The translations under genes and the position numbers were made by a program. Below, piece by piece: positions 52,181 to 61,411 of a DNA stretch of 64,000 bases. Under the pieces are notes generated by a model. The model was given only the letters and a program-made list of their open reading frames with translations. It did no database searches and was not told the origin of the DNA. The stretch lies in contig CAJXTB010000017.1 in assembly GCA_913061235.1 (NCBI GenBank), positions 1-64,000 on the forward strand, given 5' to 3'. This stretch comes from an uncultured Pseudomonadota bacterium (GTDB lineage Bacteria; Myxococcota_A; UBA796; GCA-2862545). Position 1 is the stretch's first letter. Each line of letters starts with the position of its first letter.

Positions 52181-52390
52181 TTCGGAGGCGACATTGGTCA
52201 CACCGTTGTCATCGGCCAAGACGTCACTGCGGGTCGCGACTCAGACCTCGCGAATGACGTGGTCGTCGGCTACGGACCGGTACTCGGCAAATACGTGAAC
52301 CTCGGTACGGGCGCCCGCGTCGGCAACCTTGACGGATCGGCAAATCCAACACCCTTCACTGGGTACACCATGGGCGGCGGACTTGCGTAG
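52181..52390 (+). pseudogene. Decayed hexapeptide beta-helix fragment
   Basis: An open stretch of 70 codons after a TGA, without a start codon, encodes GDIGHTVVIGQDVTAGRDSDLANDVVVGYG and NLGTGARVGNLDGSANP before a stop. The [LIV]-G-x4 spacing and the NPxPFTG segment match the intact beta-helix genes at 50388 and 62650 (SSNPLPIG; VGPFQIG). It is a remnant of a further copy. Confidence 0.7.
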
Positions 52391-52455
52391 CGAGAGCCGC
52401 GAATAGGTCCTCGGCGTCGATTCTACCCGGCGTGGGCAGCCCTGTGGCGCCCTAC
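52376..52455. repeat. Dispersed ~80-bp repeat, copy 1
   Basis: Shares an interrupted match with 54424-54510 (CGAATxGGTCxxCGGCG, GATTCTxCCCGGCGTGGG, CTGTGGCGCCC). A weaker partial copy lies at 50067-50126. On the minus strand both main copies read in the same frame (LPTPGRIxAxDxFAAL), so the repeat is probably a fragment of an old coding element. Confidence 0.6.
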
Positions 52456-52556
52456 AACCTTCGAATCGGGCACCGGCTCAGGCCGAGTCGCACATGACCG
52501 GACCAACAGAGTTGTGCTGCGGCTTGAGCGGAACCGGTAAGACTGTCAGGCGGAGC

Positions 52557-52658
52557 TCAGGCGGCCGCGGCGTCGAGGATACGCAACCATAGAACTGCGC
52601 GCAGTGTCATCCGACCGCCGCAGTGCGGACAGCGCCAACCGTCTACCGCGAACACCTG
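52557..52658 (-). pseudogene. C-terminal fragment of an IS91-type (Y2) transposase
   Basis: Reads QVFAVDGWRCPHCGGRMTLRAVL and ends RILDAAAA followed by TGA. The FAVDxLxCPxCGGRM pattern is typical of the zinc-binding C-terminus of IS91-family transposases. A stop lies directly upstream. Confidence 0.55.
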
Positions 52659-52748
52659 TCACAACAGCCAGGACAGATACCTCGCAACGCATGGTGTTGA
52701 GTTGTTCGATAGGGGTGACCGGTGCCACGCCTGAATCACGGAGAAAAC

Positions 52749-53513
52749 ATGAGCCTTCCCCTTGCCGACCAAGTCGTCGTCGTTACCGGAGCCGGTCGCG
52801 GCCTCGGCACAGCCATCGCCCGGGCCTTTGCCCGGGAAGGCGCGGCCGTCGCCATCAACTACCGAAACAGCCGAGAAGGTGCCGAAGCCCTGTCAGCCGA
52901 GTTGGGCTCGCGGGCTGCAGCGTTCCAGGCCGACGTCCGAGACCCCGATGCGGTCGCAGCGATGTTCCAGGCCATCACCGAATCGCTTGGCGCGCCCACA
53001 ACGGTCGTCCACAACGCCCTGGCCGACTTTGTGTTCAACGGCGACGCACGCAAGCGCCTGGTCGACATGGATTGGGACGACATCGACTCCCACTTGGTGA
53101 CCGGACTCAAGGGTGCGCTCAACCTCATCAAGGCGGGCAAGCCGGCCATGGCAGGCGCCTCGTTCGGTCGGTTCATCCACATCGGCACCAACCTGTTCCA
53201 GAACCCGGTGGTCCCGTACCACGACTACACGGCCGCCAAGGGCTCGTTGCTCGCTTTGACGCGCACCGCCGCGGCCGAGTTGGGCCCCGAGGGCATCACG
53301 GTCAACATGGTCTCGGGCGGACTGTTGCGCGTGACCGATGCCAGCGCTGCCACACCCGAGCCGGTGTTCGAGTTCATCGCCCAGAACACGCCGCTGCGCT
53401 CGGTGACCACCCCGGAAGAGTTGGCCGATGCCGTGCTGTTCTTCGCCAGCCCATGGGGTCGTGCCGTGACAGGCCAGAACCTAATTGTCGACGGCGGACT
53501 AGTGTTTAACTAA
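52749..53513 (+). CDS. SDR-family oxidoreductase (3-oxoacyl-ACP reductase-like)
   Basis: 254 aa from ATG 52749 with GGAG upstream. Rossmann motif VVTGAGRGLGTAIARAFAREG, catalytic YTAAK (in YHDYTAAKGSLLALTRTAAAELGPEGITVN), and C-terminal GQNLIVDGGLVFN. The usual NNAG motif reads HNAL. NAD(P)H-dependent ketone reductase of unknown substrate. Codon choice is more GC-rich (strong use of GCC, GTC and CTC) than in the flanking genes, and it lies between two transposase fragments, so it was probably acquired. Confidence 0.9.
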   Translation: MSLPLADQVVVVTGAGRGLGTAIARAFAREGAAVAINYRNSREGAEALSAELGSRAAAFQADVRDPDAVAAMFQAITESLGAPTTVVHNALADFVFNGDARKRLVDMDWDDIDSHLVTGLKGALNLIKAGKPAMAGASFGRFIHIGTNLFQNPVVPYHDYTAAKGSLLALTRTAAAELGPEGITVNMVSGGLLRVTDASAATPEPVFEFIAQNTPLRSVTTPEELADAVLFFASPWGRAVTGQNLIVDGGLVFN

Positions 53514-53572
53514 GGGACTGGCCCTCAATCGCTTGCCCGTCTCGATGCCATCGCCAGTAGGAGAAACCCCTC

Positions 53573-54157
53573 ATGGAAGCCATGGTCATCGTCACTATCC
53601 TCGGTGGCCTAGCCCTCGTGGGGTTGGGGGGCGTCGCCGAGGCGCACAGCGGGAGGCGGCGAGCGGCCGAGGGCAGACCTGGCGTCGTCCAGATCAGAAG
53701 CATGCACCGCACCCTGTTCGTTCTATTGGCTACCTTCATCGTCATCCCCGCGTGCATCGCAGGCGCCATGTGGATCGGTCTGGGCGGGTGGGCGTTCGTC
53801 GCATGCATCGCACTGGCTCCCATGGGCGTACTCGCCTCCATCGCCGGCCCGCATCTCAACACAGGTGCCCTAACCCTGACCGACACACACCTGCGGCACT
53901 ACGAGCCCGGCATTGACGTCTCAATTCCGCTTGGACCCGACACGCAGGTTCACCTGGCCCGTCTGCGGGAATTCCAAGGCAACGCCGCGCAAGGCATCGT
54001 CACCGTCCGGGATTCCACGGCTCAAATTCAATGGATGGTACCGCTGAAACCGGACCAAACTGTGCCCTGGTACGACGGTGAGGACCACCAGTTGCCCGTG
54101 ACCTCGTGGGGCGGGTGGGAGTTGTATCATCGCATCGCGACGGATTTACCGGGGTGA
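53573..54157 (+). CDS. Small membrane protein of unknown function
   Basis: 194 aa. Helix 1 (MEAMVIVTILGGLALVGLGG) and a pair of helices (TLFVLLATFIVIPACIAGAMWIGL; WAFVACIALAPMGVLASIAG) are followed by a soluble ~85-residue C-terminal domain (LTDTHLRHYEPGIDVSIPLGPDTQVHLARLREF), which resembles a PH-like membrane-associated fold. It follows the SDR gene by 59 bp and shares its GC-rich codon style. No family was recognised. Confidence 0.65.
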   Translation: MEAMVIVTILGGLALVGLGGVAEAHSGRRRAAEGRPGVVQIRSMHRTLFVLLATFIVIPACIAGAMWIGLGGWAFVACIALAPMGVLASIAGPHLNTGALTLTDTHLRHYEPGIDVSIPLGPDTQVHLARLREFQGNAAQGIVTVRDSTAQIQWMVPLKPDQTVPWYDGEDHQLPVTSWGGWELYHRIATDLPG

Positions 54158-54188
54158 GCCGTGCGCTACCCCGTTGCCTCCTGCCGAA

Positions 54189-54340
54189 CGTGCCGTCCGC
54201 CCACGGCCGCTTGAAGGTCACTCGGATGAGCCTGGCGGGAGTCTCCTCTAGGCGGGTGCGAGCGAGGGCGGGACGGGCCATAGGCGCTCGCGGCCTCCAG
54301 CGTGGCGCACAGCGGAGGCAGCGCGTATGTGCGAGCCCGA
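54189..54340 (-). pseudogene. Internal fragment of an IS91-type (Y2) transposase
   Basis: Two frames on the minus strand give TYALPPLCATLEAA and then, ~30 codons later, ARLIRVTFKRPWADGT. These match the RYALRPPL...RVxxxLRRPWxDGT order of IS91-type transposases. The frame change and lack of a start show decay. Its direction and order fit the C-terminal fragment at 52557-52658. Confidence 0.5.
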
Positions 54341-54423
54341 TGCACCTAAAGTGAAGTTCCCTTGCAACGAACGATGGTTCCCGTCACAGATGGGTGATTC
54401 CAACGCCCTTCGCTGCTTCCTCG

Positions 54424-54510
54424 GGGCGGGTGACTCGCGTAGGAAGAGCCGCGAATCGGTCGCCGGCGCCGATTCTGCCCGGCGTGGGTAGCGCTGTGGC
54501 GCCCATTGCC
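54424..54510. repeat. Dispersed ~80-bp repeat, copy 2
   Basis: Partner of 52376-52455, as described there. On the minus strand it runs to a stop after RPEEAAKGVGITHL. The 412-bp stretch 54158-54569 otherwise holds only the transposase fragment and no gene. Confidence 0.6.
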
Positions 54511-54569
54511 CCTCGCGTAGATTGACGCGTGCTGTCGCGTAGCCCAGAGCCTACCGTCCGCGTGCATGT

Positions 54570-55718
54570 ATGGTGCGCCCTATGACACCGTCCTCCTCCA
54601 ACGCTTCGTGGTTCGCTGTTCGTCACGTCCGCAAGCGGCAGTTCCGCTGGATGTCGCTCGTCGAGCTGTCCATTCGAGCAACGCTCGCGATTATTGGCAT
54701 GTGCGCTCTTGCGATTGTGGTGGTGATTACCGCCATCATGACCGGCGGCCTGACTCTGGTTTTGGCGATCTTGATCATCTTGATGCCGCTACACACCACG
54801 TCCGACCTGACGCACCTCAAGTTCTTTGGCGTCTGGCTGCTCGACTACTGGCAGGAGCTGTACATTGAAGAACGGGACGGCGACGGTCTGCTAATCAGCC
54901 AAGAGGTGCTGACCCCCAACTCGGCGGACGAGCGTGACCAGGCCATTGCCCAGGTCTTGGACCGGGCGGCCGCTCAAAACAAGATGGTTCGCGAGGTCAT
55001 GGGCGGATTCGCCCGTGGTGGGGCCAAGCTCTGGTACGGCGCCATGCCGTTTTTCACCGCACCACAAGAAGAGCCAACGGACCGCCTTATCGACCGTGTG
55101 CGGGCAGAGGAGGTGTCGGTGGAGCGGACGGAGGAGGGTGTCGTACTCGGCTTCGAGGGCGACGACTTCGGCCGATTTGCAGGGGTGCTTCGGTTCTTGC
55201 TCATGCCCATGGTGGCCCTGCTTCCGATGATTGGCATATTGGGACCTCCTCATTTTCCCACCTGGGAGTTCCTAATCGCTGAACCCTGGGACATGCTTCT
55301 TGGGCGTGGACCCGAGATTCGAACCGTGACCATACGCGGGGGTTCAAGCGCATCGGTACGGGTCCAAGAAACAGTCGGCAAGCGCGTCAAGCGCGACATC
55401 ACGGTTCCTGGGCGCGACCTGATGGGCGTGACAGATGGTCCGACACTCGCGTTCGAGAGAGGCGCCATGGTCACCGACGGACACCCCTGCCTCCTCACCC
55501 GACGAACACGCGTGCCGCTGCCCTTGCTCGGGCCCTACGAGCTTCAGAGCAGCATTGCAGCGCTGGTCAGCACGCTCATTGCCGAGGAGATGGCCGGTGC
55601 TCTCTCCCTCACCGAGCGTCCATTGTCCTGTCCATTCTGCGCTACGTCCTACCGCATGCAAGACCACGAGCGGTGCCCATCGTGTGGCCACGGAGCGGTG
55701 CCTGCGCAGGCTATCTAG
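54570..55718 (+). CDS. Membrane protein with C-terminal zinc ribbon
   Basis: 382 aa (a second Met at codon 5). A basic N-terminus is followed by hydrophobic helices (LAIIGMCALAIVVVITAIM; LTLVLAILIILMPL), a soluble middle part, another helix pair (FLLMPMVALLPMIGILGP), and the C-terminal ribbon CPFCATSYRMQDHERCPSCG with two CxxC pairs. No family was recognised. The ribbon plus membrane anchor recalls the kinase paralogs' ribbons but at the opposite end. Confidence 0.75.
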   Translation: MVRPMTPSSSNASWFAVRHVRKRQFRWMSLVELSIRATLAIIGMCALAIVVVITAIMTGGLTLVLAILIILMPLHTTSDLTHLKFFGVWLLDYWQELYIEERDGDGLLISQEVLTPNSADERDQAIAQVLDRAAAQNKMVREVMGGFARGGAKLWYGAMPFFTAPQEEPTDRLIDRVRAEEVSVERTEEGVVLGFEGDDFGRFAGVLRFLLMPMVALLPMIGILGPPHFPTWEFLIAEPWDMLLGRGPEIRTVTIRGGSSASVRVQETVGKRVKRDITVPGRDLMGVTDGPTLAFERGAMVTDGHPCLLTRRTRVPLPLLGPYELQSSIAALVSTLIAEEMAGALSLTERPLSCPFCATSYRMQDHERCPSCGHGAVPAQAI

Positions 55719-55904
55719 ATGCCACCACGCCGAGAGAACATCTACTCATCGCCCTGTAGGGTTCAGCGCTGCACAAGGATGCCGCTCCGGGTTGACCCGA
55801 GCTGTGCCGCCTAGCGACGCCGCGCACAGCGTCTCATGGGTCCGAACGTCATGCGGCAGCCGCAACCGTGCGACGCCGCGACACATCCGCGCTAGCCCCG
55901 GTGC
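55719..55904. other. Short intergenic stretch before the helicase
   Basis: A small stem CGGGT-TG-ACCCG is present near 55787-55799. No RNA gene or clear promoter can be claimed. Confidence 0.25.
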
Positions 55905-58427
55905 ATGTCCACACTGACCGAGCGCCTCGCCGCCACCGATAGCCCCCTCGACCTGTTCCTTACCTGGGTAAGCGAACGCGGCATTGAGCTGTATGACGAC
56001 CAAGAAGAGGCGATTCTGGAGCTGTTTGAGGGCAACCATGTCTTGCTCAAGACGCCTACGGGCTCGGGCAAGTCGCTGGTCGCTATTGCCCTTCATCTGT
56101 ACTCGATGAGTCGTGGCGAGAGGTCGGTGTACACCGCCCCCATCAAGGCGCTCGTGTCCGAGAAGTTCCGTTCACTGGCGGACATCTTTGGTGCCGAGAA
56201 CGTGGGCCTGATGACCGGCGATGGCTCGGTCAACCGAGACGCACCCATCTTGTGCTGTACCGCTGAGATTCTGGCGAAAATCGCCCTTCGCCATGGTGAA
56301 GAGACCCCGTACACCGCCGTGATTGCGGACGAGTTTCACTTCTATGGTGACCGGGACCGGGGCATGGCCTGGCAGATTCCGCTGTTGACCATGCCGCATG
56401 CTCAGTTCCTGCTGTTGTCGGCAACCCTTGGGGATACCTCGCGTATTGAGGCGGACCTGACGGACCGCACGGACCGCGGCGTGGCCTATGTGGACCAAGC
56501 CGAGCGCCCCGTCCCCCTGACCTTCGAGTACAGCGAGGTCCACGTTGACGAGATGCTGGGTAGGCTGGTCTACGGCGGAAAAGCGCCGGTGTATACGGTG
56601 CACTTTTCGCAGCGTGAAGCCACCGAGCTTGCCCAAGCGTTGATGAGCCGGACCTTTACCGGCGCCGATAAGAAGGCTGAGATTACCGCCGCTATCAAGG
56701 GCTTTCGCTTTGACTCGCCCTTCGGTCCCACTCTTCGCCGGTATGTGCGGCATGGCGTGGGCTTGCATCATGCTGGGCTGCTGCCAAAGTACCGCATCTT
56801 GGTGGAGAAACTCGCCCAGCAAGGGCTGTTTACCGTCATCTGCGGCACGGACACCTTGGGTGTGGGCATCAACGTCCCAATCCGCAGCGTGCTGTTCACC
56901 AAGCTGTGCAAGTTCGACGGCGTCAACGTGGACATCCTCCAGGTACGCGACTTTCTCCAGGTGGCCGGTCGTGCCGGTCGAAAGGGGTATGACGACGAAG
57001 GTACGGTCGTTGTCCAAGCACCGGACTGGGTAATTGAGAACAACAAGCTGCAAGAGCTGGTCGACTCGGGCCAGAAGAAGCGTGGCAAGGTCAAGAAGAA
57101 GAACGCGCCCACCAAGGGCTACCGGCACTGGGACGAAAACGTCTTCAACAACTTGGTGAAGGGGCGCCCAGAAGCGTTGGAAGGCACCTTCGTTGTAGAC
57201 CATGGGCTCGTCCTCCAGCTGCTCCAGAAGGCTGAGGAGACCCTGGGTGACGCCATGGCAGAGCTCAACGAGCTCATTGAACGGTCGCACACGGGTCAGC
57301 GAAAGACGGCGATCTTGCTCGAAGAAGCAGAGGCTCGTCTCGGAGAACTCATCTCGGCCGGGGTTGTGGTCGACCACGGATCCGACAGTGTGCCGCAGTA
57401 CACGGTGCAGGCAGACCTTCAGCAAGACTTCAGTCTGTACCACAGCCTGAGCCTGTTTCTGCTGCACTGCTTGGACCTGCTGGACAAAGACAGTCCCGAC
57501 TACGCGCTGGACCTGTTGTCGCTCGTCGAGGCCATTCTGGAGCACCCGAAGACCATCCTGTTTGCCCAGGTTCGACGGGCTAAGGGAGAGGCGGTCGCCC
57601 GTATGAAAGCCGAGGGCATTCCGTACGATGAACGTATGGAAGCGCTGGAAGAGGTCACCTATCCCAAGCCTCGTGGCGAGTGGATCTACGGCGTCTACAA
57701 CGCGTTTGCCGAGACCAATCCGTGGTTGGCCACCGAGCCCATCCGGCCCAAGAGCATCGCGCGAGAGCTTGCCGAGACCCAGGGCACTTTTTCCGCTATG
57801 ATCAAGGAACTGGGCCTAGAACGCAGTGAAGGAGTGGTCTTGCGCTACCTGTCGCAGGTCTACACCACACTGGCCCACAACGTGCCCGAAGCCGCTCGCA
57901 CCCCCGCCGTAGATGACGTCATCGCCTACCTGCGCGCCCTCATCGCCCGCGTGGACGACAGTCTCATCAAGACGTGGGAAGGCATGCTTGCATCAGACGA
58001 CCCAAGTACCGAAGACGCCGGTCCTATCGACATCTCAGCGGACATGAAGTCCTTCCGCGCCCGTATTCGCCAAGAGCTGTACAGCGTTGTTCGCGCCCTG
58101 CACCATCAGGAATGGGAAGAGGCGGTGGCTTCACTTCATGCCGGCGAGGAGTCCTGGTCGAAAGACGACATGCGAAACGCCATCCGGCCCTACATGGATC
58201 AGCGCGGACCGGTTCCGTTCGACGGTCGTATCAAGCAGGGGTGGACCACCATCATCCAAGCGACGACACCGCATCGATGGACGGTCTCGCAGGTCATTGT
58301 GGACGACGAAACCGGTAATGAGGATGATGACGCTGGTGAGCAGTGGAGCATTGATGGGTTCGTCGACTTGTCTGAAGACACGAACCCTGATGGACCCCTG
58401 GTTCGTCTGTTGAAAGTGGGGACCTGA
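55905..58427 (+). CDS. DUF3516-containing Ski2-like DEAD/DEAH-box helicase
   Basis: 840 aa. Motif I TPTGSGKS (~50), DEFH box in ADEFHFYGD, motif III LLSATLGDTS, and QVAGRAGRKGYDDEG in the second RecA domain. The C-terminal ~400 residues (ILLEEAEARLGELI, YPKPRGEWIYGVYNAFAETNPWL) match the DUF3516 region of bacterial Ski2-like helicases. It probably unwinds RNA or structured nucleic acid in the cytosol. A long open frame on the opposite strand is a codon-bias shadow. Confidence 0.93.
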   Translation: MSTLTERLAATDSPLDLFLTWVSERGIELYDDQEEAILELFEGNHVLLKTPTGSGKSLVAIALHLYSMSRGERSVYTAPIKALVSEKFRSLADIFGAENVGLMTGDGSVNRDAPILCCTAEILAKIALRHGEETPYTAVIADEFHFYGDRDRGMAWQIPLLTMPHAQFLLLSATLGDTSRIEADLTDRTDRGVAYVDQAERPVPLTFEYSEVHVDEMLGRLVYGGKAPVYTVHFSQREATELAQALMSRTFTGADKKAEITAAIKGFRFDSPFGPTLRRYVRHGVGLHHAGLLPKYRILVEKLAQQGLFTVICGTDTLGVGINVPIRSVLFTKLCKFDGVNVDILQVRDFLQVAGRAGRKGYDDEGTVVVQAPDWVIENNKLQELVDSGQKKRGKVKKKNAPTKGYRHWDENVFNNLVKGRPEALEGTFVVDHGLVLQLLQKAEETLGDAMAELNELIERSHTGQRKTAILLEEAEARLGELISAGVVVDHGSDSVPQYTVQADLQQDFSLYHSLSLFLLHCLDLLDKDSPDYALDLLSLVEAILEHPKTILFAQVRRAKGEAVARMKAEGIPYDERMEALEEVTYPKPRGEWIYGVYNAFAETNPWLATEPIRPKSIARELAETQGTFSAMIKELGLERSEGVVLRYLSQVYTTLAHNVPEAARTPAVDDVIAYLRALIARVDDSLIKTWEGMLASDDPSTEDAGPIDISADMKSFRARIRQELYSVVRALHHQEWEEAVASLHAGEESWSKDDMRNAIRPYMDQRGPVPFDGRIKQGWTTIIQATTPHRWTVSQVIVDDETGNEDDDAGEQWSIDGFVDLSEDTNPDGPLVRLLKVGT

Positions 58428-58759
58428 TGCTAGCCATGATGCGATTTTGGATACTGTGCACGGTCATGGGCGGTTGCGCGATTTCTAGTGAACGCGCAGA
58501 AGAACGCTGGGATGAGTCGGTAGACGCAAACAATAGCTGCGAGACTGCCGACGACTGCGTGGTGGTGTACCCGGGCTGTCCTCTGGGGTGCTTCACGGCG
58601 GTATCCGCCGACGCGGAACAGCAGGCGACGGCCGAGGCCCAGAGCATTGTTGACGCCTACGAACGTGGCGGCCGCTCTTGCGAGTATGACTGTCTTGGCA
58701 GCTTGCCGCCAACCTGCGATGCGGGGGTCTGTAATGCGGCCCCGGATGACAAGTTCTGA
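58427..58759 (+). CDS. Small Cys-rich lipoprotein
   Basis: 110 aa; ATG overlaps the helicase stop by one base (TGATG), so it is translationally coupled. The signal MLAMMRFWILCTVMGGC has lipobox MGGC (start may be the Met at 58436). The mature part NNSCETADDCVVVYPGCPLGCFTAVSADAEQQ... CEYDCLGSLPPTCDAGVC is a disulfide-rich pattern found in many small Myxococcota lipoproteins. Function is unknown. Confidence 0.8.
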   Translation: MLAMMRFWILCTVMGGCAISSERAEERWDESVDANNSCETADDCVVVYPGCPLGCFTAVSADAEQQATAEAQSIVDAYERGGRSCEYDCLGSLPPTCDAGVCNAAPDDKF

Positions 58760-58785
58760 ACCGATTTTCTTCGGTCTAGGGCCTC

Positions 58786-59664
58786 TTATGGCTCGAAGTT
58801 CATGGGCAGTCCTGGTCCGCCGGGCTCCAGCTCAATGCCGTCTACCCAGCCCATCCACTCGGCCCAGATTCCGCCGCTCTTCTGACCGCCAACGAACACC
58901 ACGCCGGGCGCGTTGAGGTCGGGATCAGAGCAGTCGCCGGCGTCCGGAAAGGGGGCCTCGCCGCAGGGGGCGGGAAGGATGACCGCGTCTGGACTGTGTT
59001 GGACGAGCTCGCTCCACTTCAGGCGGTTCGACCCGGCACAGGTTCCGTCTCCGAGCGGGCTGCGACCGAACACGCAGCGCCAGTAGTCGTCTGACAGTGC
59101 GTCCCACTGCTGCCAGGTGCCGCCCACAGCGGCTGAGGTAGAGAAGGCCGGGTCGAATGCCCAGATTTCATCTACACTCGGGGAGAATACGCCGTCGCCG
59201 TCTACGTCGATGAACACGTTGATGTACGGCAGGAGGCTCTCGTCTGCGTCAACGTAGGTGCTGAAGCTCATGGCTTCGACGTCTGTGGCATTGGTGCCGT
59301 TCAAGCGGTTGGTTCCAAGGAACGCCTTGCCTCCGGCACCCGACCATACGGGCCAGTCGCCCCCTAGGTTTGCGTCGCCGTCACCGGTCGAGAACGCGAA
59401 CGCGGCGAGTCCGGCGTCTGGCCATGAGATCTCAGTCTCGATGTCCGCGCTCGCGGTGTTGACGCCGAGCCACTGCCAGTCGCGAGGGAAGGCAGCTGTG
59501 ACGACGTCGTCCGGTGGAGCATCGGCCAGGGTGTCTGCGTCTGTGTCTGCGCTGGTGTCTGTGTCTTCGTCCATGACCTCGGTATCTAGGCCATCATCGG
59601 TGGTGTCGAGGTCATCGCCCTTGCACGCGGTGAAGAGCACGAGAAAGGGTAGCAGCACGCGCAT
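58786..59664 (-). CDS. Lipoprotein with Asp/Thr linker, unknown function
   Basis: 292 aa from ATG 59664 (MRVLLPFLVLFTAC, GGAG upstream). A long DT-rich linker leads to a beta-rich domain with possible calcium loops (NVFIDVDGDGVFSPSVDEIWAFDPAF) and Cys pairs (YWRCVFGRSPLGDGTC; CGEAPFPDAGDC). It is likely a surface-exposed outer-membrane lipoprotein. Confidence 0.8.
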   Translation of the reverse strand: MRVLLPFLVLFTACKGDDLDTTDDGLDTEVMDEDTDTSADTDADTLADAPPDDVVTAAFPRDWQWLGVNTASADIETEISWPDAGLAAFAFSTGDGDANLGGDWPVWSGAGGKAFLGTNRLNGTNATDVEAMSFSTYVDADESLLPYINVFIDVDGDGVFSPSVDEIWAFDPAFSTSAAVGGTWQQWDALSDDYWRCVFGRSPLGDGTCAGSNRLKWSELVQHSPDAVILPAPCGEAPFPDAGDCSDPDLNAPGVVFVGGQKSGGIWAEWMGWVDGIELEPGGPGLPMNFEP

Positions 59665-59814
59665 GAAGACTCCAGCGACCGGGTAGGTCAAACGACTGAT
59701 TGGGCAGGCGGGCACTGTACCTCACGACGGCCGATAAGGCGTAGTCGATGGATAGAACGGTCTTGTCCAGTGCCTTGCCACGCTCGTGATGGGTGTGTTC
59801 GCGCGGCTTTCGCC

Positions 59815-61287
59815 TCAGCTGCTCATGACGTCGGGGTCTTCGCCCGAGCGGGTCTGGTTGACCTGTTCTTGCAGGTCATTGTCTGGGCGTATGTCCACTG
59901 CGACCGTATCTGCGTGACTGCGCTTGATGGGCGGCTTCTTGGTCGGTGGGTCTTCTTGATGTAGGCGCACTCGGTAGATGGGCTCGGGCATGTCGAAGCC
60001 GACTTCGTCGAACGCTTCTTTGAGTCGGCGCACCGATTCTGACCGGACCGAGAGGAAGTCGTGTGTCTCTTGTCCGACCCACCCGTAGGCGCGAACCAGT
60101 ACGGTGGAGTCTCCGAGGGCCTCGGTACGGATGCGCGGCTCTGGGTCATTGAGGACGCCTTGAGTGTTGCGCAGGGTCTGCTCACCAACACGGATGACCT
60201 CGAGCAAGTCTTCTTCGTTTCCTACGCCAAGTTCTAGGGTGAACCGTCGCTTTGGATTGCGCGTGTAGTTGACCACGGTGCCCTTGAACACGGTCGCATT
60301 GGGTAGGTAGGTGTGGTTGCCATCTAGGGTGAGCAGCAGGGTATTTCGCATGGACAAGCGGACCACAACGCCGGTGACTGCTGCGACTTCAATGAGGTCA
60401 TCTTGGGAGAAGGGCTGTTGAACGGACAACAAGATGCCCGCCAAGTAGTTCTCCACAATGTCCTGAAACGCAAAGCCAAACGCTAGGCCGGCGACGCCCG
60501 CCGCACCTGCGATAGCGCCGACCACGGATGACGCGCCCAGAATCTCGAACGCGAAGACCAGCCCTACGACCATCACACCCATTCTGAGCAGTCGCCCGAC
60601 CATGGCTCGCATGAGCGGCTTGTTTCGCATTCTGCCGAACAAGGCGTCCCAGTTGGCCAGCCAGCGGCCGACCACGTAGGCGAAGCCAACGACGAGTCCG
60701 GCGATGCCCAACAGCGGGAGCATGGACACCCAGTTCTGAAGCCGTGTGATGGCTTTGTCGATGGCCGGCGCCACACGTTCGTTTACGCCGGTAGATTCTT
60801 CGATGTTGTTGGTCACAAAGACCGTCTCATCGAACCCTTGGGCCAGTGCGACTGCGCTGTCGGACGCGCCTTCGTCGACCACTGAGCCGCTGAGCTGAAC
60901 CACGCCAGAGGTCACTCGGACCGTGACGTTGTCGAGGTTGTCGATCTGCGAGTAGATGCCCTGTAGGGAGGAACGCAGGCGAGCATCTACGGTGTCCGAG
61001 TCGTCTCCACCGTCCGTTTCCGTCACCACAAGCTGATTGTCGACGAACAGCACGCCGTCCATGGAGGCGCTGACCTGAGCGGCTTCTTCACGGGCTCCTG
61101 GGCTGTTGACATCACCAGTGAGGTGGACCACGCCCGATGAGATGCTGACGTTTACGCCCTGAAAGCGCTCGACCTCCGAGAAGACGCCAGCGAGCATGGC
61201 TTGTGACGTTGGCGGGTCGGGAGCCGGCGGGTCAACATCAGGGGATGGGTCTTGGGCCAGAGCGAGACAGGCGAGTAGGACGAGCAT
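59815..61287 (-). CDS. Mechanosensitive (MscS-type) channel with two BON domains
   Basis: 490 aa from ATG 61287 (MLVLLACLALAQ; AGGAA upstream). Signal peptide, then two BON domains in the periplasm (FQGVNVSISSGVVHLTGDVNSPGAREEAAQVSASMDGV; NLDNVTVRVTSGVVQLSGSVVDEG). TM helices follow (LPLLGIAGLVVGFAYVVGRW; MGVMVVGLVFAFEILGA), and the MscS pore helix AGAAGVAGLAFGFAFQDIVENYLAGILL. The beta domain (FSQDDLIEVAAVTGVVVRLSMRNTLL, YLPNATVFKGTVVNY) completes the channel. It releases osmolytes on hypo-osmotic shock; BON domains probably bind envelope lipids. Confidence 0.92.
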   Translation of the reverse strand: MLVLLACLALAQDPSPDVDPPAPDPPTSQAMLAGVFSEVERFQGVNVSISSGVVHLTGDVNSPGAREEAAQVSASMDGVLFVDNQLVVTETDGGDDSDTVDARLRSSLQGIYSQIDNLDNVTVRVTSGVVQLSGSVVDEGASDSAVALAQGFDETVFVTNNIEESTGVNERVAPAIDKAITRLQNWVSMLPLLGIAGLVVGFAYVVGRWLANWDALFGRMRNKPLMRAMVGRLLRMGVMVVGLVFAFEILGASSVVGAIAGAAGVAGLAFGFAFQDIVENYLAGILLSVQQPFSQDDLIEVAAVTGVVVRLSMRNTLLLTLDGNHTYLPNATVFKGTVVNYTRNPKRRFTLELGVGNEEDLLEVIRVGEQTLRNTQGVLNDPEPRIRTEALGDSTVLVRAYGWVGQETHDFLSVRSESVRRLKEAFDEVGFDMPEPIYRVRLHQEDPPTKKPPIKRSHADTVAVDIRPDNDLQEQVNQTRSGEDPDVMSS

Positions 61288-61411
61288 CAGGTTCCTGCTT
61301 TGCAGGGGTTGTCGGTGCTGTAACCAAGTGAACAACGTTGTTGCGGCACCACGTCTGTGACGCAGGAACGGACTAAGGCAGGGGGGGCCTTAGACCCATA
61401 GGAGGCGAGTC

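Noticed and set aside
55787-55799. Small GC stem before the helicase considered as part of a tRNA
   Set aside because: No acceptor, anticodon or T-arm consensus around it.
56172-57545. 457-codon open frame on the minus strand opposite the helicase
   Set aside because: Mirror of the helicase codon bias; no ribosome site, low-complexity His/Gln text, no domain.
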